Origin: Priestia endophytica DSM 13796
GTDB lineage: Bacteria; Bacillota; Bacilli; Bacillales; Bacillaceae_H
Assembly (NCBI RefSeq): GCF_900115845.1
Contig: NZ_FOXX01000008.1
Coordinates: 62,001-126,000, forward strand
Direction of reading: 5' to 3'
Length of the DNA stretch: 64,000 bases
In this document: positions 46,723-55,435 of the stretch, in pieces
How positions within the stretch are numbered: position 1 is the stretch's first letter
Layout: the number at the start of each line of letters is the position of its first letter
The notes under the pieces: model-generated
The model's input: only the letters and a program-made list of their open reading frames with translations
Told to the model about the DNA's origin: nothing
The model's database searches: none
Translations under genes and position numbers: made by a program

Positions 46723-47597
46723 TCATCCCCCTTCCCTGTTTTAAATGCTTTCATTTGAAAGAGTGAGAGAAGTAGCGTAATGATTAAGATAATCGTAGCA
46801 ATTGCAGAAGCATATCCCATCATATCTTGAGAAAAAGCCGTTTTATAAAGATACGTACTAAGAACTTCAGAAGAAGTACCAGGTCCTCCTCCTGTTAAAA
46901 TATAAGGCTCATTAAAAACCGTAAAGGCTCCTGTAAGAGTCAAAATGACAGCTACAAATGTCATCTCTTTTGTTTGGGGTACTGTAATATGAAAGAAACG
47001 ACGAATTTTATTTGCTCCATCAATTTCAGCTGCTTCATATAGCTCAGGTGGAATCTTTTGAATAGCAACAATGTACAGCATGGCAATATAGCCGATAGAT
47101 TGCCATTGAGACACTGCAATAACAGCATAAATAGCTGTATTACTATCTCCTAACCATGGTTTTGCTAGACTTTCTAACCCAATCATTTTAAGAAACTGAT
47201 TTAACAATCCGACCTCAGGGTTATAGAAAAAAGTGAAAAGTAAAGCAATAACAGTCATCGAGACAACGACAGGTAAGAAATAAACCGTTCTAAAAAGGGG
47301 TGAGAATCTACGAATTAATTTATCTTCTAATATAGCCGCAACAACTAATCCTCCGAAAACCTGAAAAACAATTGAGACTACAGCATAAAGGACGTTATTT
47401 TTTAAAGCCTCATAAAAGACAGGATCTTTGAAAAGCGTAATATAGTTATCTAATCCTACAAATGCTTTTTCAGGAGAAAAGGTACTCCATTCATATAAGC
47501 TATCAAAAATATTTTGAAAGATTGGAATATAAACAAGCAATAGAAACGCTAAGGCTGGAAGAAGGTATAAGTACGGTATTAATCGATTTAACTTCAT
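46719..47597 (-). CDS. frlN: Fructosamine ABC transporter permease
   Basis: 292 residues, MalF-type permease with six hydrophobic segments and EAA loop ELYEAAEIDGANKIRRFFHI. The stretch LTGAFTVFNEPYILTGGGPG is typical of sugar-import permeases. ATG preceded by AAGGGAG; 51 bp after frlO, with a hairpin in the gap. Pairs with FrlM. Confidence 0.9.
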   Translation of the reverse strand: MKLNRLIPYLYLLPALAFLLLVYIPIFQNIFDSLYEWSTFSPEKAFVGLDNYITLFKDPVFYEALKNNVLYAVVSIVFQVFGGLVVAAILEDKLIRRFSPLFRTVYFLPVVVSMTVIALLFTFFYNPEVGLLNQFLKMIGLESLAKPWLGDSNTAIYAVIAVSQWQSIGYIAMLYIVAIQKIPPELYEAAEIDGANKIRRFFHITVPQTKEMTFVAVILTLTGAFTVFNEPYILTGGGPGTSSEVLSTYLYKTAFSQDMMGYASAIATIILIITLLLSLFQMKAFKTGKGDE

Positions 47598-47627
47598 TCT
47601 CGTTTTTTCACTCCCTTATAAAAAAGG

Positions 47628-47648
47628 AAGGAAGAGTTACTCTTCCTT
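47628..47648 (-). terminator. Intercistronic hairpin after frlO
   Basis: 9-bp stem AAGGAAGAG-tta-CTCTTCCTT overlapping the frlO stop and followed by CCTTTTTT on the minus strand. Probably a partial terminator or mRNA 3' stabiliser giving more binding protein than permease. Confidence 0.65.
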
Positions 47649-48934
47649 TACTTTTTAGATTCCGCACGCACGCTATTTGCTGCCTTTTGCACATCCTTCA
47701 TTACTTGTTTTGGTGTTTTATCTCCGTTTAACATAAGCTGTGTTCCTGTTAAATACGCATCCGCAATACGGCTATCAATCGCCATATCAAACCATGGCGC
47801 CATTTCCTCCGCTTTTAAGATGTTATCTACAGCATCAAGCTGTTCTGGCGTTGTATTTTCACTATTTGCCGTATCTTTTACAGCACTATATTTTCCAACA
47901 TCTTTGACAAGCTTCTCTCCCATTTCTTTAGAAGCTAGAAACTTAAGAAATTCCATTGCTTCTTCAGGATGCTTTGTTTTAGAAGAAATCATAAATCCTT
48001 CTGGTGCTCCTGTTAAGTTGGTTTGATTTCCTTTTCCATCTTCTACTTTAGGGAAATTAAACATGCCTAATTCAAACTTAATTGGTCCAAAGAGCTTAAT
48101 CTCTGCTGTTTCAGCGAAAATCATGGCTGCTTTTCCATTTGAAAATTGTTGTCTTGCATATTCATGATCAATCGAGTTTGTATTTTTATTAAAATAAGGA
48201 GTTAGTTCTTCAAACTTTTCTAGAGCCTGTATGTAGCCTTTGTCTGTGAACTTGCCTGTCTCACTTTTATAATCTTTTGCGAGCACGTCTTCTTTTACAA
48301 TGCGCTGATTTAATGTTCCAACATAGTGAGAAATTGTCCACGTGTCTTGACTACCAAACTGTAATGGCGTATATCCATTCTTTTTTAATACTTTTAATAC
48401 GTTGATAAGTTCATCCCATGTTGTAGGTGGTTGTAAATTCAATTTTTCGAAGATTGATTTGTTGTAGAAAAACATTTTTCCGTCCATTGTGACAGGAACA
48501 CCGTAAATTTTTTGATCTACTGTGTACGGTTTAACTTGGGATTGGACGAGTTGAGAAGACCATTTGGCGTCTTTTTCATAGTAAGACGTTAAATCTAAAG
48601 CTTTATTTCCTCGTACAAATTGGCGAGCAAATTCATCGCTCCAAGAGAAATAAATATCAGGCGGGTTATTTGTTCCAGTCATAACTTTAATCTTATCTTT
48701 GTAGGAATCATTTAAAACAGCTTCTGTTTTAATTTTAATATCAGGGTGTTGTTTCTCAAATTCTTTCACAACGTCATTGAAGTATGTTTTTTCTGGCTCT
48801 TTTGGCCATCTATGAAAGAATGTTAACACTGTCTTTCCATCCTCTGACTCTGAATTTGTTTCTTTGCTAGAACATCCACCAAGCAGAAGTGCAAAACTTA
48901 AAAGCAAAAATAACATAACTTTTGTCTTTTTCAT
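47648..48934 (-). CDS. frlO: Fructosamine ABC transporter substrate-binding lipoprotein
   Basis: 428 residues. N-terminal lipoprotein signal [20 protein letters not shown] followed by Cys (lipobox LLGGC), so it is anchored to the outer face of the membrane. The extracellular-solute-binding type 1 fold shows in [20 protein letters not shown] and [17 protein letters not shown]. It captures fructose-amino acids for FrlMN. ATG preceded by GAAGGAGGG. A 17-bp perfect inverted repeat lies between it and frlB. Confidence 0.9.
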   Translation of the reverse strand: MKKTKVMLFLLLSFALLLGGCSSKETNSESEDGKTVLTFFHRWPKEPEKTYFNDVVKEFEKQHPDIKIKTEAVLNDSYKDKIKVMTGTNNPPDIYFSWSDEFARQFVRGNKALDLTSYYEKDAKWSSQLVQSQVKPYTVDQKIYGVPVTMDGKMFFYNKSIFEKLNLQPPTTWDELINVLKVLKKNGYTPLQFGSQDTWTISHYVGTLNQRIVKEDVLAKDYKSETGKFTDKGYIQALEKFEELTPYFNKNTNSIDHEYARQQFSNGKAAMIFAETAEIKLFGPIKFELGMFNFPKVEDGKGNQTNLTGAPEGFMISSKTKHPEEAMEFLKFLASKEMGEKLVKDVGKYSAVKDTANSENTTPEQLDAVDNILKAEEMAPWFDMAIDSRIADAYLTGTQLMLNGDKTPKQVMKDVQKAANSVRAESKK

Positions 48935-48970
48935 TTCTTATCCCTCCTTCAATAAGATCATATACTATTA

Positions 48971-49008
48971 AGTTATACTATAATGTTATAAAACATTATA
49001 GTATAACT
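48971..49008. promoter_or_regulatory. 17-bp perfect inverted repeat between frlB and frlO
   Basis: Arms at 48971-48987 and 48992-49008 (AGTTATACTATAATGTT and its complement) with a 4-base centre. No T-run follows on the minus strand, so it is not a terminator. It shares TAATGTTATA with the palindrome before frlB; candidate FrlR operator and internal control point. Confidence 0.65.
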
Positions 49009-49045
49009 CGTAAGTAAAATATACAGATTTTTCAGTATGTTCGAC

Positions 49046-50032
49046 TTAATATTCGACTTTCCACATATAGCGTCTTTTACTTAAAGGATGATTGCGTGCT
49101 TCTGCTAGTTCCTCTGCATACTGTCTGAGGACGCGATTTAGAATAAGTGGAGCAATGTAACCTTTCATTTCTTCGTCAATACCTGAAAGGTCATATTCTT
49201 TTGCATCAAGTACAGTAAGTTTCTTACCATATCGTTTTGAGAAAGATAGAGCTCTTTCTTCAAGTGGACGTGTTTCATCTAATCCTAGTAAAATCATGAA
49301 TGGTACATTTTCATCAATAATTTCAAAAGGTCCGTGGAAGTATTCCCCTGCATGAATAGCATGTGAGTGAATCCACTGCATTTCCATCAGAATGCAAATG
49401 CTGAAAGAGTACGCTGCTCCATAGTTTGCACCGCTTGCCATTGTATAAATCACAGGTTCTTCCTTGTTCGCTTCAGCATATTTTCTTGCATTTTCTTTCT
49501 CATATTGAAGTGCTTTTTCATAAACAGATTGTAAATTTTCTAGAGAAGAAACAGCTTTAGCGAACTTTCCGTTGTTTTCTACAACAGATAAAACACCGAA
49601 AACAAGCTGATAAAGAACGCCTAGATTTGTTTCAAATGCGTCAACATCATTGCCCCACTCATATTTAATTACGCTATCCGCATTTTGGGCAAGTGGAGAA
49701 GTTGGTTCGTTTGTTAGTGCAACAGCGTAAGCTCCTTTACTTTTAGCAAACGTTGCTGCTTCTGCTGTTTCAGGAGTTGTGCCAGACATGGAGCATAAAA
49801 TGACGAGAGATTCTTTTCCTAGTTGTCGAGGGTTACGATGAATGAATTCGTTTGAGCTGTATAAGTCTGAAGTAAGGGTTGTAGCTTCACGATCTAGTAC
49901 ATATTTTGCTGGGTACATAATTGCTGAAGATCCTCCGCATGCTACAAAGAAAATGTTTCGAATGTTTTTGTTTTCTAATTCATTTAACACCGCTTGCACA
50001 TCACTTTTTACATTTACAACAGTTCTACTCAT
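49046..50032 (-). CDS. frlB: Fructosamine 6-phosphate deglycase (SIS family)
   Basis: 328 residues. SIS-domain phosphosugar enzyme with FFVACGGSSAIMYPAKYV, CSMSGTTPET and the strongly conserved tract ICILMEMQWIHSHAIHAGEY, FHGPFEIIDE. The end HPLSKRRYMWKVEY is nearly identical to B. subtilis FrlB. It splits fructosamine-6-phosphates into glucose-6-phosphate and the amino acid. Start ATG behind GAGGAG. In its order after the ATPase gene it begins the frlBONMD block and has its own palindromic operator upstream. Confidence 0.93.
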   Translation of the reverse strand: MSRTVVNVKSDVQAVLNELENKNIRNIFFVACGGSSAIMYPAKYVLDREATTLTSDLYSSNEFIHRNPRQLGKESLVILCSMSGTTPETAEAATFAKSKGAYAVALTNEPTSPLAQNADSVIKYEWGNDVDAFETNLGVLYQLVFGVLSVVENNGKFAKAVSSLENLQSVYEKALQYEKENARKYAEANKEEPVIYTMASGANYGAAYSFSICILMEMQWIHSHAIHAGEYFHGPFEIIDENVPFMILLGLDETRPLEERALSFSKRYGKKLTVLDAKEYDLSGIDEEMKGYIAPLILNRVLRQYAEELAEARNHPLSKRRYMWKVEY

Positions 50033-50060
50033 TTTTTCACTCCTCTAATTTTTCATTAAG

Positions 50061-50088
50061 ATATATAACATTATGTAATGTTATATAT
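50061..50088. promoter_or_regulatory. 28-bp perfect palindrome before frlB (FrlR operator candidate)
   Basis: ATATATAACATTA-TG-TAATGTTATATAT, starting 29 bp upstream of the frlB ATG. Same half-site as in the repeat at 48971. Confidence 0.7.
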
Positions 50089-50178
50089 TGTTATGTTAAG
50101 CTTTAAAGTTTTAAGAGTCAATATATTTATCAGAAAATTTGAAAATATTTTTTTCATGTCTCCTTTTGCTCTTTTACA

Positions 50179-51282
50179 CTAATATTTATGATCACTAATG
50201 CACTCTTCTGTATCAACATCAAAGAAGCTAGCTTTTTCTAACTGAAAATGAAAATGAATTGTCTCTCCTATAGTGAATTCTTTTGGAGAATTTACGCGAG
50301 CTACAAAAGATTGATCTTCTACACCTGTATATAAAATAGACTCTGCTCCAAGCATCTCTACGACTTCTAGCTTTGCCACTACTTTGGCTGTGTTTTCAAG
50401 CTGAATATCGCTATAAACAATATGCTCTGGGCGGATACCTATAATCACTTCTTTTTTATCATACTTTCGAGCTTTTAACATCTCTAACTTGCTTTGTGGA
50501 ATTCTCATTTTCGTTTTTCCGACAACAAAATAGCTGTCTTCAATCATCCCTTTAAAAAAATTCATAGCAGGAGAACCAATAAAGCTTCCAACAAATACGT
50601 TTTTAGGATGATGGTAGATTTCTTGCGGAGTTCCTATTTGTTGAATTACTCCATCTTTCATGACAACTAAGCGAGTAGCCATTGTCATTGCTTCAACTTG
50701 GTCATGTGTAACGTAGATTGTTGTTGTTTGCAATCTTTGGTGAAGCTTAATAATTTCAGCACGCATTTGCACTCTTAGTTTTGCATCTAAATTAGAAAGC
50801 GGCTCATCCATAAGAAAAACCTTTGCGTCTCGCACAATAGCTCTCCCTAAAGCAACACGCTGACGCTGTCCACCAGAAAGTGCTTTTGGTTTTCGATTTA
50901 AATAGGTTTCTAATCCTAAAATTTTAGCCGCTTCGTTTACACGTCGCTTAATTTCTTCTTTCTTTACCTTTTTCAATTTCAACCCAAAAGCCATGTTATC
51001 ATAGACTGTCATATGTGGATAAAGAGCATAATTTTGGAAAACCATGGCAATGTCCCTATCTTTTGAAGCAACATCGTTCATTCGTTCTCCATTAATGTAG
51101 AAATCTCCGTTTGAAATTTCTTCTAGCCCCGCAATCATTCTAAGAGTTGTTGATTTGCCGCATCCTGATGGCCCAACAAAAACAATAAACTCTTTGTCTT
51201 GAATATGAAGATTAAAGTCCTGTACGGCAATATTCTTTTTGTCATACACTTTTTGAACCTTCTCCAAATCTAAAACAGCCAT
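50179..51282 (-). CDS. frlP: Sugar ABC transporter ATPase (MsmX/FrlP type)
   Basis: 367 residues. Walker A GPSGCGKST, signature LSGGQRQRVALGRAI, Walker B FLMDEPLSNLD, switch THDQVEAM, and a C-terminal regulatory OB-fold (IGIRPEHIVYSD, FTIGETIHFHFQL). This is the UgpC/MsmX group of ATPases that energise FrlMN-type permeases and can serve several importers. 147 bp upstream of frlB, with cre and the frl palindrome in its flanks. The name frlP is by operon position. Confidence 0.85.
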   Translation of the reverse strand: MAVLDLEKVQKVYDKKNIAVQDFNLHIQDKEFIVFVGPSGCGKSTTLRMIAGLEEISNGDFYINGERMNDVASKDRDIAMVFQNYALYPHMTVYDNMAFGLKLKKVKKEEIKRRVNEAAKILGLETYLNRKPKALSGGQRQRVALGRAIVRDAKVFLMDEPLSNLDAKLRVQMRAEIIKLHQRLQTTTIYVTHDQVEAMTMATRLVVMKDGVIQQIGTPQEIYHHPKNVFVGSFIGSPAMNFFKGMIEDSYFVVGKTKMRIPQSKLEMLKARKYDKKEVIIGIRPEHIVYSDIQLENTAKVVAKLEVVEMLGAESILYTGVEDQSFVARVNSPKEFTIGETIHFHFQLEKASFFDVDTEECISDHKY

Positions 51283-51640
51283 ATCATATCACTACCCTTC
51301 TGAATATTCAGATATCTTTTAAAACATTCCTACTTTTCTCGTTACTTTCCTTAAAAATAGGTTCACTAACTTACTTCCTATCTTAATGAAATATCTTTTA
51401 AGGAGAAATAACTGTGTAAAGTATCATAACAAAAAATATCTAAACTGTGTTATAGGTTTTTTAAATTTAAGACAAAACCTCCTTGATTTTCATCTGTAAA
51501 CGCTTCCATAACTCTATTATAGGAGAGGTTGTGAGAAATGTAAATATTCATCATTTAAAAAAGTAAAATGCTCTTTTACCTTCTACTCTCAAAAATAGGT
51601 TCAGTGAAAAAAGAGTCGCTTTGAAAAACGACTCCCTTTT
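51283..51640. other. Upstream region of the frlP operon
   Basis: No gene. Contains a perfect cre consensus (51495-51508) and, at its left end of the neighbouring gene, the terminator of the alcohol dehydrogenase (51606-51643). No frl-type palindrome found here. Confidence 0.55.
51495..51508 (+). promoter_or_regulatory. cre (CcpA) site upstream of frlP
   Basis: TGTAAACGCTTCCA matches TGWAARCGYTWNCW at every position, 213 bp upstream of frlP. Carbon-catabolite repression of a fructosamine importer is expected. Confidence 0.65.
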
Positions 51641-51643
51641 TTA
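51606..51643 (-). terminator. Terminator of the alcohol dehydrogenase gene
   Basis: Stem built on GAGTCGctttgaaaaaCGACTC with A/T flanks and T6 on the minus strand; its edge overlaps the stop codon. Confidence 0.8.
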
Positions 51644-52804
51644 AACTTGATTATACGCTCTTTCTAGGATCTCTTGATAATCTTGTGCCGTTATTTTTCG
51701 TACATTGCTACTCGTTGAACCGTTTTGTACAGCGAGTTCAACAAGGCGAGGAAAATCTTTTTCTTGTACATCAAGTAAGTCTTTTAACTTTGGAATATCT
51801 AGCTTTCTTGTGAAATTTTCAATTTCCTCTATCAACTTTTCGACTGCCACTTCATCCTTATCATCATCTTCAGCAAAAAGCATATAGCGTGCAATATCAG
51901 CATGCATTTTTTTATTTTCTTCAGCGTTAAATTTTAAGACGTAAGGAAGAAAAACCGCATTTGCTACTCCATGTGGGGTGTCATAAAGTCCACCAAGCGC
52001 TTCAGCTAAGCAGTGCACAGCTCCTACATCAGAAGAACCAAAACAAAGACCCGCAAGTAGACTACCTTCTAACATATGAAAACGAGCTTCTTTATTTCTT
52101 CCATCTTCATATGCAAGCGGCAAAGAAGAAACAATTTTTTTCATTGCACTTGCCCCTAGTGCTTGTGAAATAGGATTTGTTTTTTTACACGTGTATCCTT
52201 CAATCGCATGAACAAGAGCATCAACTCCTGTTGCAGCAGTTACTGAAGAAGGAACAGTAAACGTTAATTCCGGATCAAGAACAGCTAAAACAGGACGCAG
52301 CACTTCATGTTTTAACGTTATTTTACGATGTGTTGTTGCTTCTGTAATAACAGACGATCTTGTTACTTCTGACCCTGTTCCGGCTGTTGTTGGAACACAA
52401 ATAAGAGGTGCTACATTTTCGTAAGTTCGTTTTCCATCAGCATAATCTGTTGGCGTTCCCCCATTCTTTCCGCACAGTGCAATTGCTTTTGCAGTATCCA
52501 TTGCACTTCCTCCTCCAACAGCTATAACAGCATCAGCTGTGAAATCTTGAAATTGTCTCGCTCCTTCTACGCAATGAGCAAAACGAGGGTTTTGTGCGAC
52601 AGAATCAAAGACTGAAACACGATATCCATAAGCTTCTAAATCGTGTTGAATCGGCGTAACAAGTCCTGCTTGAATAACTCCAGGATCACTTACAAGCAAG
52701 ACTGAAGAACCAATTTCTAGAGATTCCAACAACTGTGGTAGTTTTCGTGAAATTCCATTTCCCATTTCAATTCGAGTTGAACAAAAATAGCTGTATGATT
52801 CCAT
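51641..52804 (-). CDS. Iron-containing alcohol dehydrogenase
   Basis: 387 residues. NAD-binding GGGSAMDTAK, then PTTAGTGSEVT. Iron ligands appear as Asp and His in TGVDALVHAIEGY, and two His in VGAVHCLAEALGG and YDTPHGVANA. Group III Fe-ADH; substrates range from butanol and 1,3-propanediol to lactaldehyde, and none can be chosen here. Monocistronic, co-directional with the frl operon but separated by a terminator, and divergent from the T-box-controlled permease. Confidence 0.88.
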   Translation of the reverse strand: MESYSYFCSTRIEMGNGISRKLPQLLESLEIGSSVLLVSDPGVIQAGLVTPIQHDLEAYGYRVSVFDSVAQNPRFAHCVEGARQFQDFTADAVIAVGGGSAMDTAKAIALCGKNGGTPTDYADGKRTYENVAPLICVPTTAGTGSEVTRSSVITEATTHRKITLKHEVLRPVLAVLDPELTFTVPSSVTAATGVDALVHAIEGYTCKKTNPISQALGASAMKKIVSSLPLAYEDGRNKEARFHMLEGSLLAGLCFGSSDVGAVHCLAEALGGLYDTPHGVANAVFLPYVLKFNAEENKKMHADIARYMLFAEDDDKDEVAVEKLIEEIENFTRKLDIPKLKDLLDVQEKDFPRLVELAVQNGSTSSNVRKITAQDYQEILERAYNQV

Positions 52805-52965
52805 TGATATTCCTCCTGTTATGTAAAAATAATAATTTCTTTTATTTCTACTTTTCTACTCTTTTCCCTTTTCACACCCATTTTAACAACCCAAAAAATA
52901 AAATTAAAAAACACGTGAAACATCTTAAATATGCTCTTTTAAGAGAATTTATTAAAAATTGATTG

Positions 52966-52994
52966 TTGACAAAAAATACTTCGTCCTTTATAGT
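52966..52994 (+). promoter_or_regulatory. Sigma-A promoter of the T-box/permease transcript
   Basis: TTGACA (52966-52971), 17-bp spacer, TATAGT (52989-52994), about 45 bp before the T-box Stem I. Confidence 0.8.
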
Positions 52995-53034
52995 GATTAT
53001 TAATTCGAAAGACCTAACAAACACAACTACATGT

Positions 53035-53310
53035 ATAAACGCAATGAATGGGAGTAGTAAAAGCTTTTTCATAGATTCAGAGAGCTGCGGGTTGGTGCAA
53101 CGCAGTCTATAAACGCTTTGAACTCGCCCAGGAGCAGCAAGATAGAACGGAGCGAAAATTCCCTATATTTTGACGAATAACCTACGTTATAAGGTATACG
53201 AGCAGGATTCGAAAAGAATCAACAAGAGTGGTACCGCGGTTTGCCTAAGAAGCTTATCGTCTCTTTTTTCATTCAAAATGAGAAAAGAGACGATAAGCTT
53301 TTTTGTTTTT
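53035..53310 (+). ncRNA. T-box riboswitch, specifier CTC (leucine)
   Basis: Stem I shows the GA motif AGAGA near 53080 and a distal stem CTGCG ... CGCAG (53085-53105). ATAGA/TCTAT and AAAGC/GCTTT helices bracket the specifier loop GAACTCG, with CTC at 53123-53125. The conserved T-box GAGTGGTACCGCGG is at 53226-53239. A terminator with stem AAGCTTATCGTCTCTTTT and its complement plus T-run fills 53250-53307; its 5' arm can alternatively pair in the antiterminator. Uncharged tRNA-Leu(GAG) should switch on the downstream permease. Confidence 0.9.
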
Positions 53311-53384
53311 TAAAACGTTATCCGGCCGGAATAAAAGATTGAGATATTAGAAAGCTTGATTATGGAAAAGTGGAGGTAAGTGTT

Positions 53385-54725
53385 ATGAGAGACAACCAGA
53401 ATTTACAGCGCACAATGACTTCGCGTCATATTATGATGATGGCATTAGGAGGAGCTATTGGAGCAGGTTTATTTAAAGGAAGCAGTTCAGCCATTGATAT
53501 GGCAGGTCCCTCTGTCGTTATTGCATATCTTATTGGAGGCATTATCTTATTATTCATTATGCAAGGTCTTGCTGAGATGGCGGTTCAAAACAATAAAGCA
53601 AGAACATTTCGCGATCTTGTTCAGTCTCATTTAGGCAAATATCCCGCTTATTTCTTAGACTGGATTTATTGGAAGATGTGGGTGCTAAACATTGCAGCTG
53701 AAGCTGTAGTTTCCGCAATATTCTTACAATATTGGTTTCCACAATATCCAATTTGGTTTTTAACATTACTTGTTTCTGTACTAGTCACTGTTGTGAATCT
53801 ACTTTCTGTAAAAGTTTTTGCAGAAACAGAGTATTGGTTAGCTTTGATTAAAATTAGCGTTATTATTTTGTTTATCTTAGCAGGTGTATTGCTTTTATTC
53901 GTATCATTTGGCAGTCATGAAGCAGTTGGATTTTCAAATTTAACAGAGCATGATGGATTTTTCCCGAATGGTTCTGTTGGCTTAATTACAGCAATGCTTG
54001 TTGTCATTTATTCTTACGGAGGAACAGAGATTATCGGCGTTACTTTAGCAGAAACCAAAAATCCTGAGAAAGTGGTTCCAAAAGCGGTTCGTAGTACGTT
54101 AACGCGTATTATTGCCTTTTACATTTTTCCATTCTTTATTATCGTAAGCTTGATTCCTTGGAATGAAGTAAATGGCGTTCAAGAAAGTCCGTTTGTAATG
54201 GTATTTAAAATGATTGGAATTCCTGGTGCAGATCATATTATGAATGCGGTCATTTTACTTGCTATTATTTCCTCTATGAATTCGGGGTTATACGGTTCAT
54301 CTCGCGTTCTATATACACAAGCTGTTGATGGTCGCCTTCCAAAAGTATTTGCTAAACTATCAAAAAGAAAAGTTCCTGTTTATGCAATTTTAACATGTAC
54401 CTCTTCTTTGTATGTAGGAGTGATCATTTCACTTGTTGCAGGAAGTAAAACATTTGATTACTTAATGGGCTCTTTAGGATATACTGTTCTATTTATTTGG
54501 TTAATCATTGGTCTTGCTCATGTGAAGTCACGCAGGAATTCATTTGAAGTTAACTCTTATCATGTGAAGTGGTTTCCTTACACAACGTGGTTTGCGATTA
54601 TTGCTTTGCTTTTAATCTTAGTTGGCGTTATTTTTACAACTTCTTTTATTATTACAAGTATCACCCTTGCTATCTATCTTTTGATTACTTTAACGTATTT
54701 TTTCAAACGACATCAAATTCAATAA
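53385..54725 (+). CDS. Amino-acid permease (APC family) under T-box control
   Basis: 446 residues, about 12 membrane segments. GGAIGAGLFKGSSSAI in helix 1 and YSYGGTEIIGVTLAETKNPE in helix 6 are standard AAT/APC substrate-site regions. Start chosen at ATG 53385, behind GTGGAGG; the earlier GTG lies in the ribosome site. The specifier CTC of its T-box points to leucine as sensed amino acid, so this is probably a leucine or branched-chain importer. B. subtilis relatives YbxG/YbgF lack a firm substrate. Confidence 0.87.
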   Translation: MRDNQNLQRTMTSRHIMMMALGGAIGAGLFKGSSSAIDMAGPSVVIAYLIGGIILLFIMQGLAEMAVQNNKARTFRDLVQSHLGKYPAYFLDWIYWKMWVLNIAAEAVVSAIFLQYWFPQYPIWFLTLLVSVLVTVVNLLSVKVFAETEYWLALIKISVIILFILAGVLLLFVSFGSHEAVGFSNLTEHDGFFPNGSVGLITAMLVVIYSYGGTEIIGVTLAETKNPEKVVPKAVRSTLTRIIAFYIFPFFIIVSLIPWNEVNGVQESPFVMVFKMIGIPGADHIMNAVILLAIISSMNSGLYGSSRVLYTQAVDGRLPKVFAKLSKRKVPVYAILTCTSSLYVGVIISLVAGSKTFDYLMGSLGYTVLFIWLIIGLAHVKSRRNSFEVNSYHVKWFPYTTWFAIIALLLILVGVIFTTSFIITSITLAIYLLITLTYFFKRHQIQ

Positions 54726-54780
54726 GGTATTGTTAAAGTTTTGCTTCATATAATTATTAATTAAATAGACCGTTCTTTAT

Positions 54781-54831
54781 AACTAGCAAAAAAACGTGGT
54801 GTTTATGTCCATGCTTTTTTGCTAGTTTTTT
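54781..54831. terminator. Bidirectional terminator permease / export protein
   Basis: Stem AACTAGCAAAAAAACGTGG / CCATGCTTTTTTGCTAGTT with one mismatch, between convergent genes. Confidence 0.85.
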
Positions 54832-55307
54832 AACCATTGATAAGCAGCTATTCCATAGAAAAGGAAAAGCCCGCTTCCTATCCCCCATATGCTGATGCTT
54901 ATGACTTGCCACAGCACAATATTTTCTTTTCTCGCACCTGCTGCCACAGATACTAGTGCACTAATATGATTAGCTCCAACAATTGGGCCTAAAAGCGCTA
55001 GACCAGGTACCCCATACTTATCAAAGTAATGTCTTGCTTTTGCAAACCGTCTGTTTATAGAAGGATAACGGTCATGTTGATTTAATTTATCCTTGATAAG
55101 AGTAACAATCAGGACAAGGAGTAACACGGAGATGATATTTCCTCCAATACCTAAAAATGTGGTTAGAATGAATGGTAACTTTAACAAAACGCCTAAAGGT
55201 ACTGCTACATGAGCTTCAAGAAATGGAATAAATCCAATCACAAAAATCATCATAAATTGATACATTAACTCCATTTCTTTGATTCTATACAAAATTTCTT
55301 CAACCAA
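54822..55307 (-). CDS. Small multidrug export protein family (COG2426)
   Basis: 161 residues with four or five hydrophobic segments: MIFVIGFIPFLEAHVAVPLG at the N-terminus, then GVPGLALLGPIVGANHISAL, a typical re-entrant motif of the family. The end has LWQVISISIWGIGSGLFLFY. Often annotated as a small multidrug exporter, but experimental evidence for that is thin. A cytosolic loop with HDRYPSINRRFAKARHYFDK lies in the middle. Monocistronic; ATG near the next terminator. Confidence 0.8.
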   Translation of the reverse strand: MVEEILYRIKEMELMYQFMMIFVIGFIPFLEAHVAVPLGVLLKLPFILTTFLGIGGNIISVLLLVLIVTLIKDKLNQHDRYPSINRRFAKARHYFDKYGVPGLALLGPIVGANHISALVSVAAGARKENIVLWQVISISIWGIGSGLFLFYGIAAYQWLKN

Positions 55308-55400
55308 TCGATTTCCTCCGTCCTGCCTTTTTAATAGGTAAATCTTACAGTTTTCAGTATAAAAGGTGACTTGAGGAGAGGTTCAAGCCATTTTCACCAA

Positions 55401-55431
55401 AAAAAGAAGTTCATTTTTTGAACTTCTTTTT
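55401..55431 (-). terminator. Terminator of the vgb-like gene
   Basis: Perfect stem AAAAAGAAGTTCA / TGAACTTCTTTTT, just after the stop codon. Confidence 0.85.
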
Positions 55432-55435
55432 CTTG

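Noticed and set aside
48971-49008. Terminator at the frlB end
   Set aside because: The inverted repeat has no T-run following on the minus strand, so it is listed as an operator candidate.
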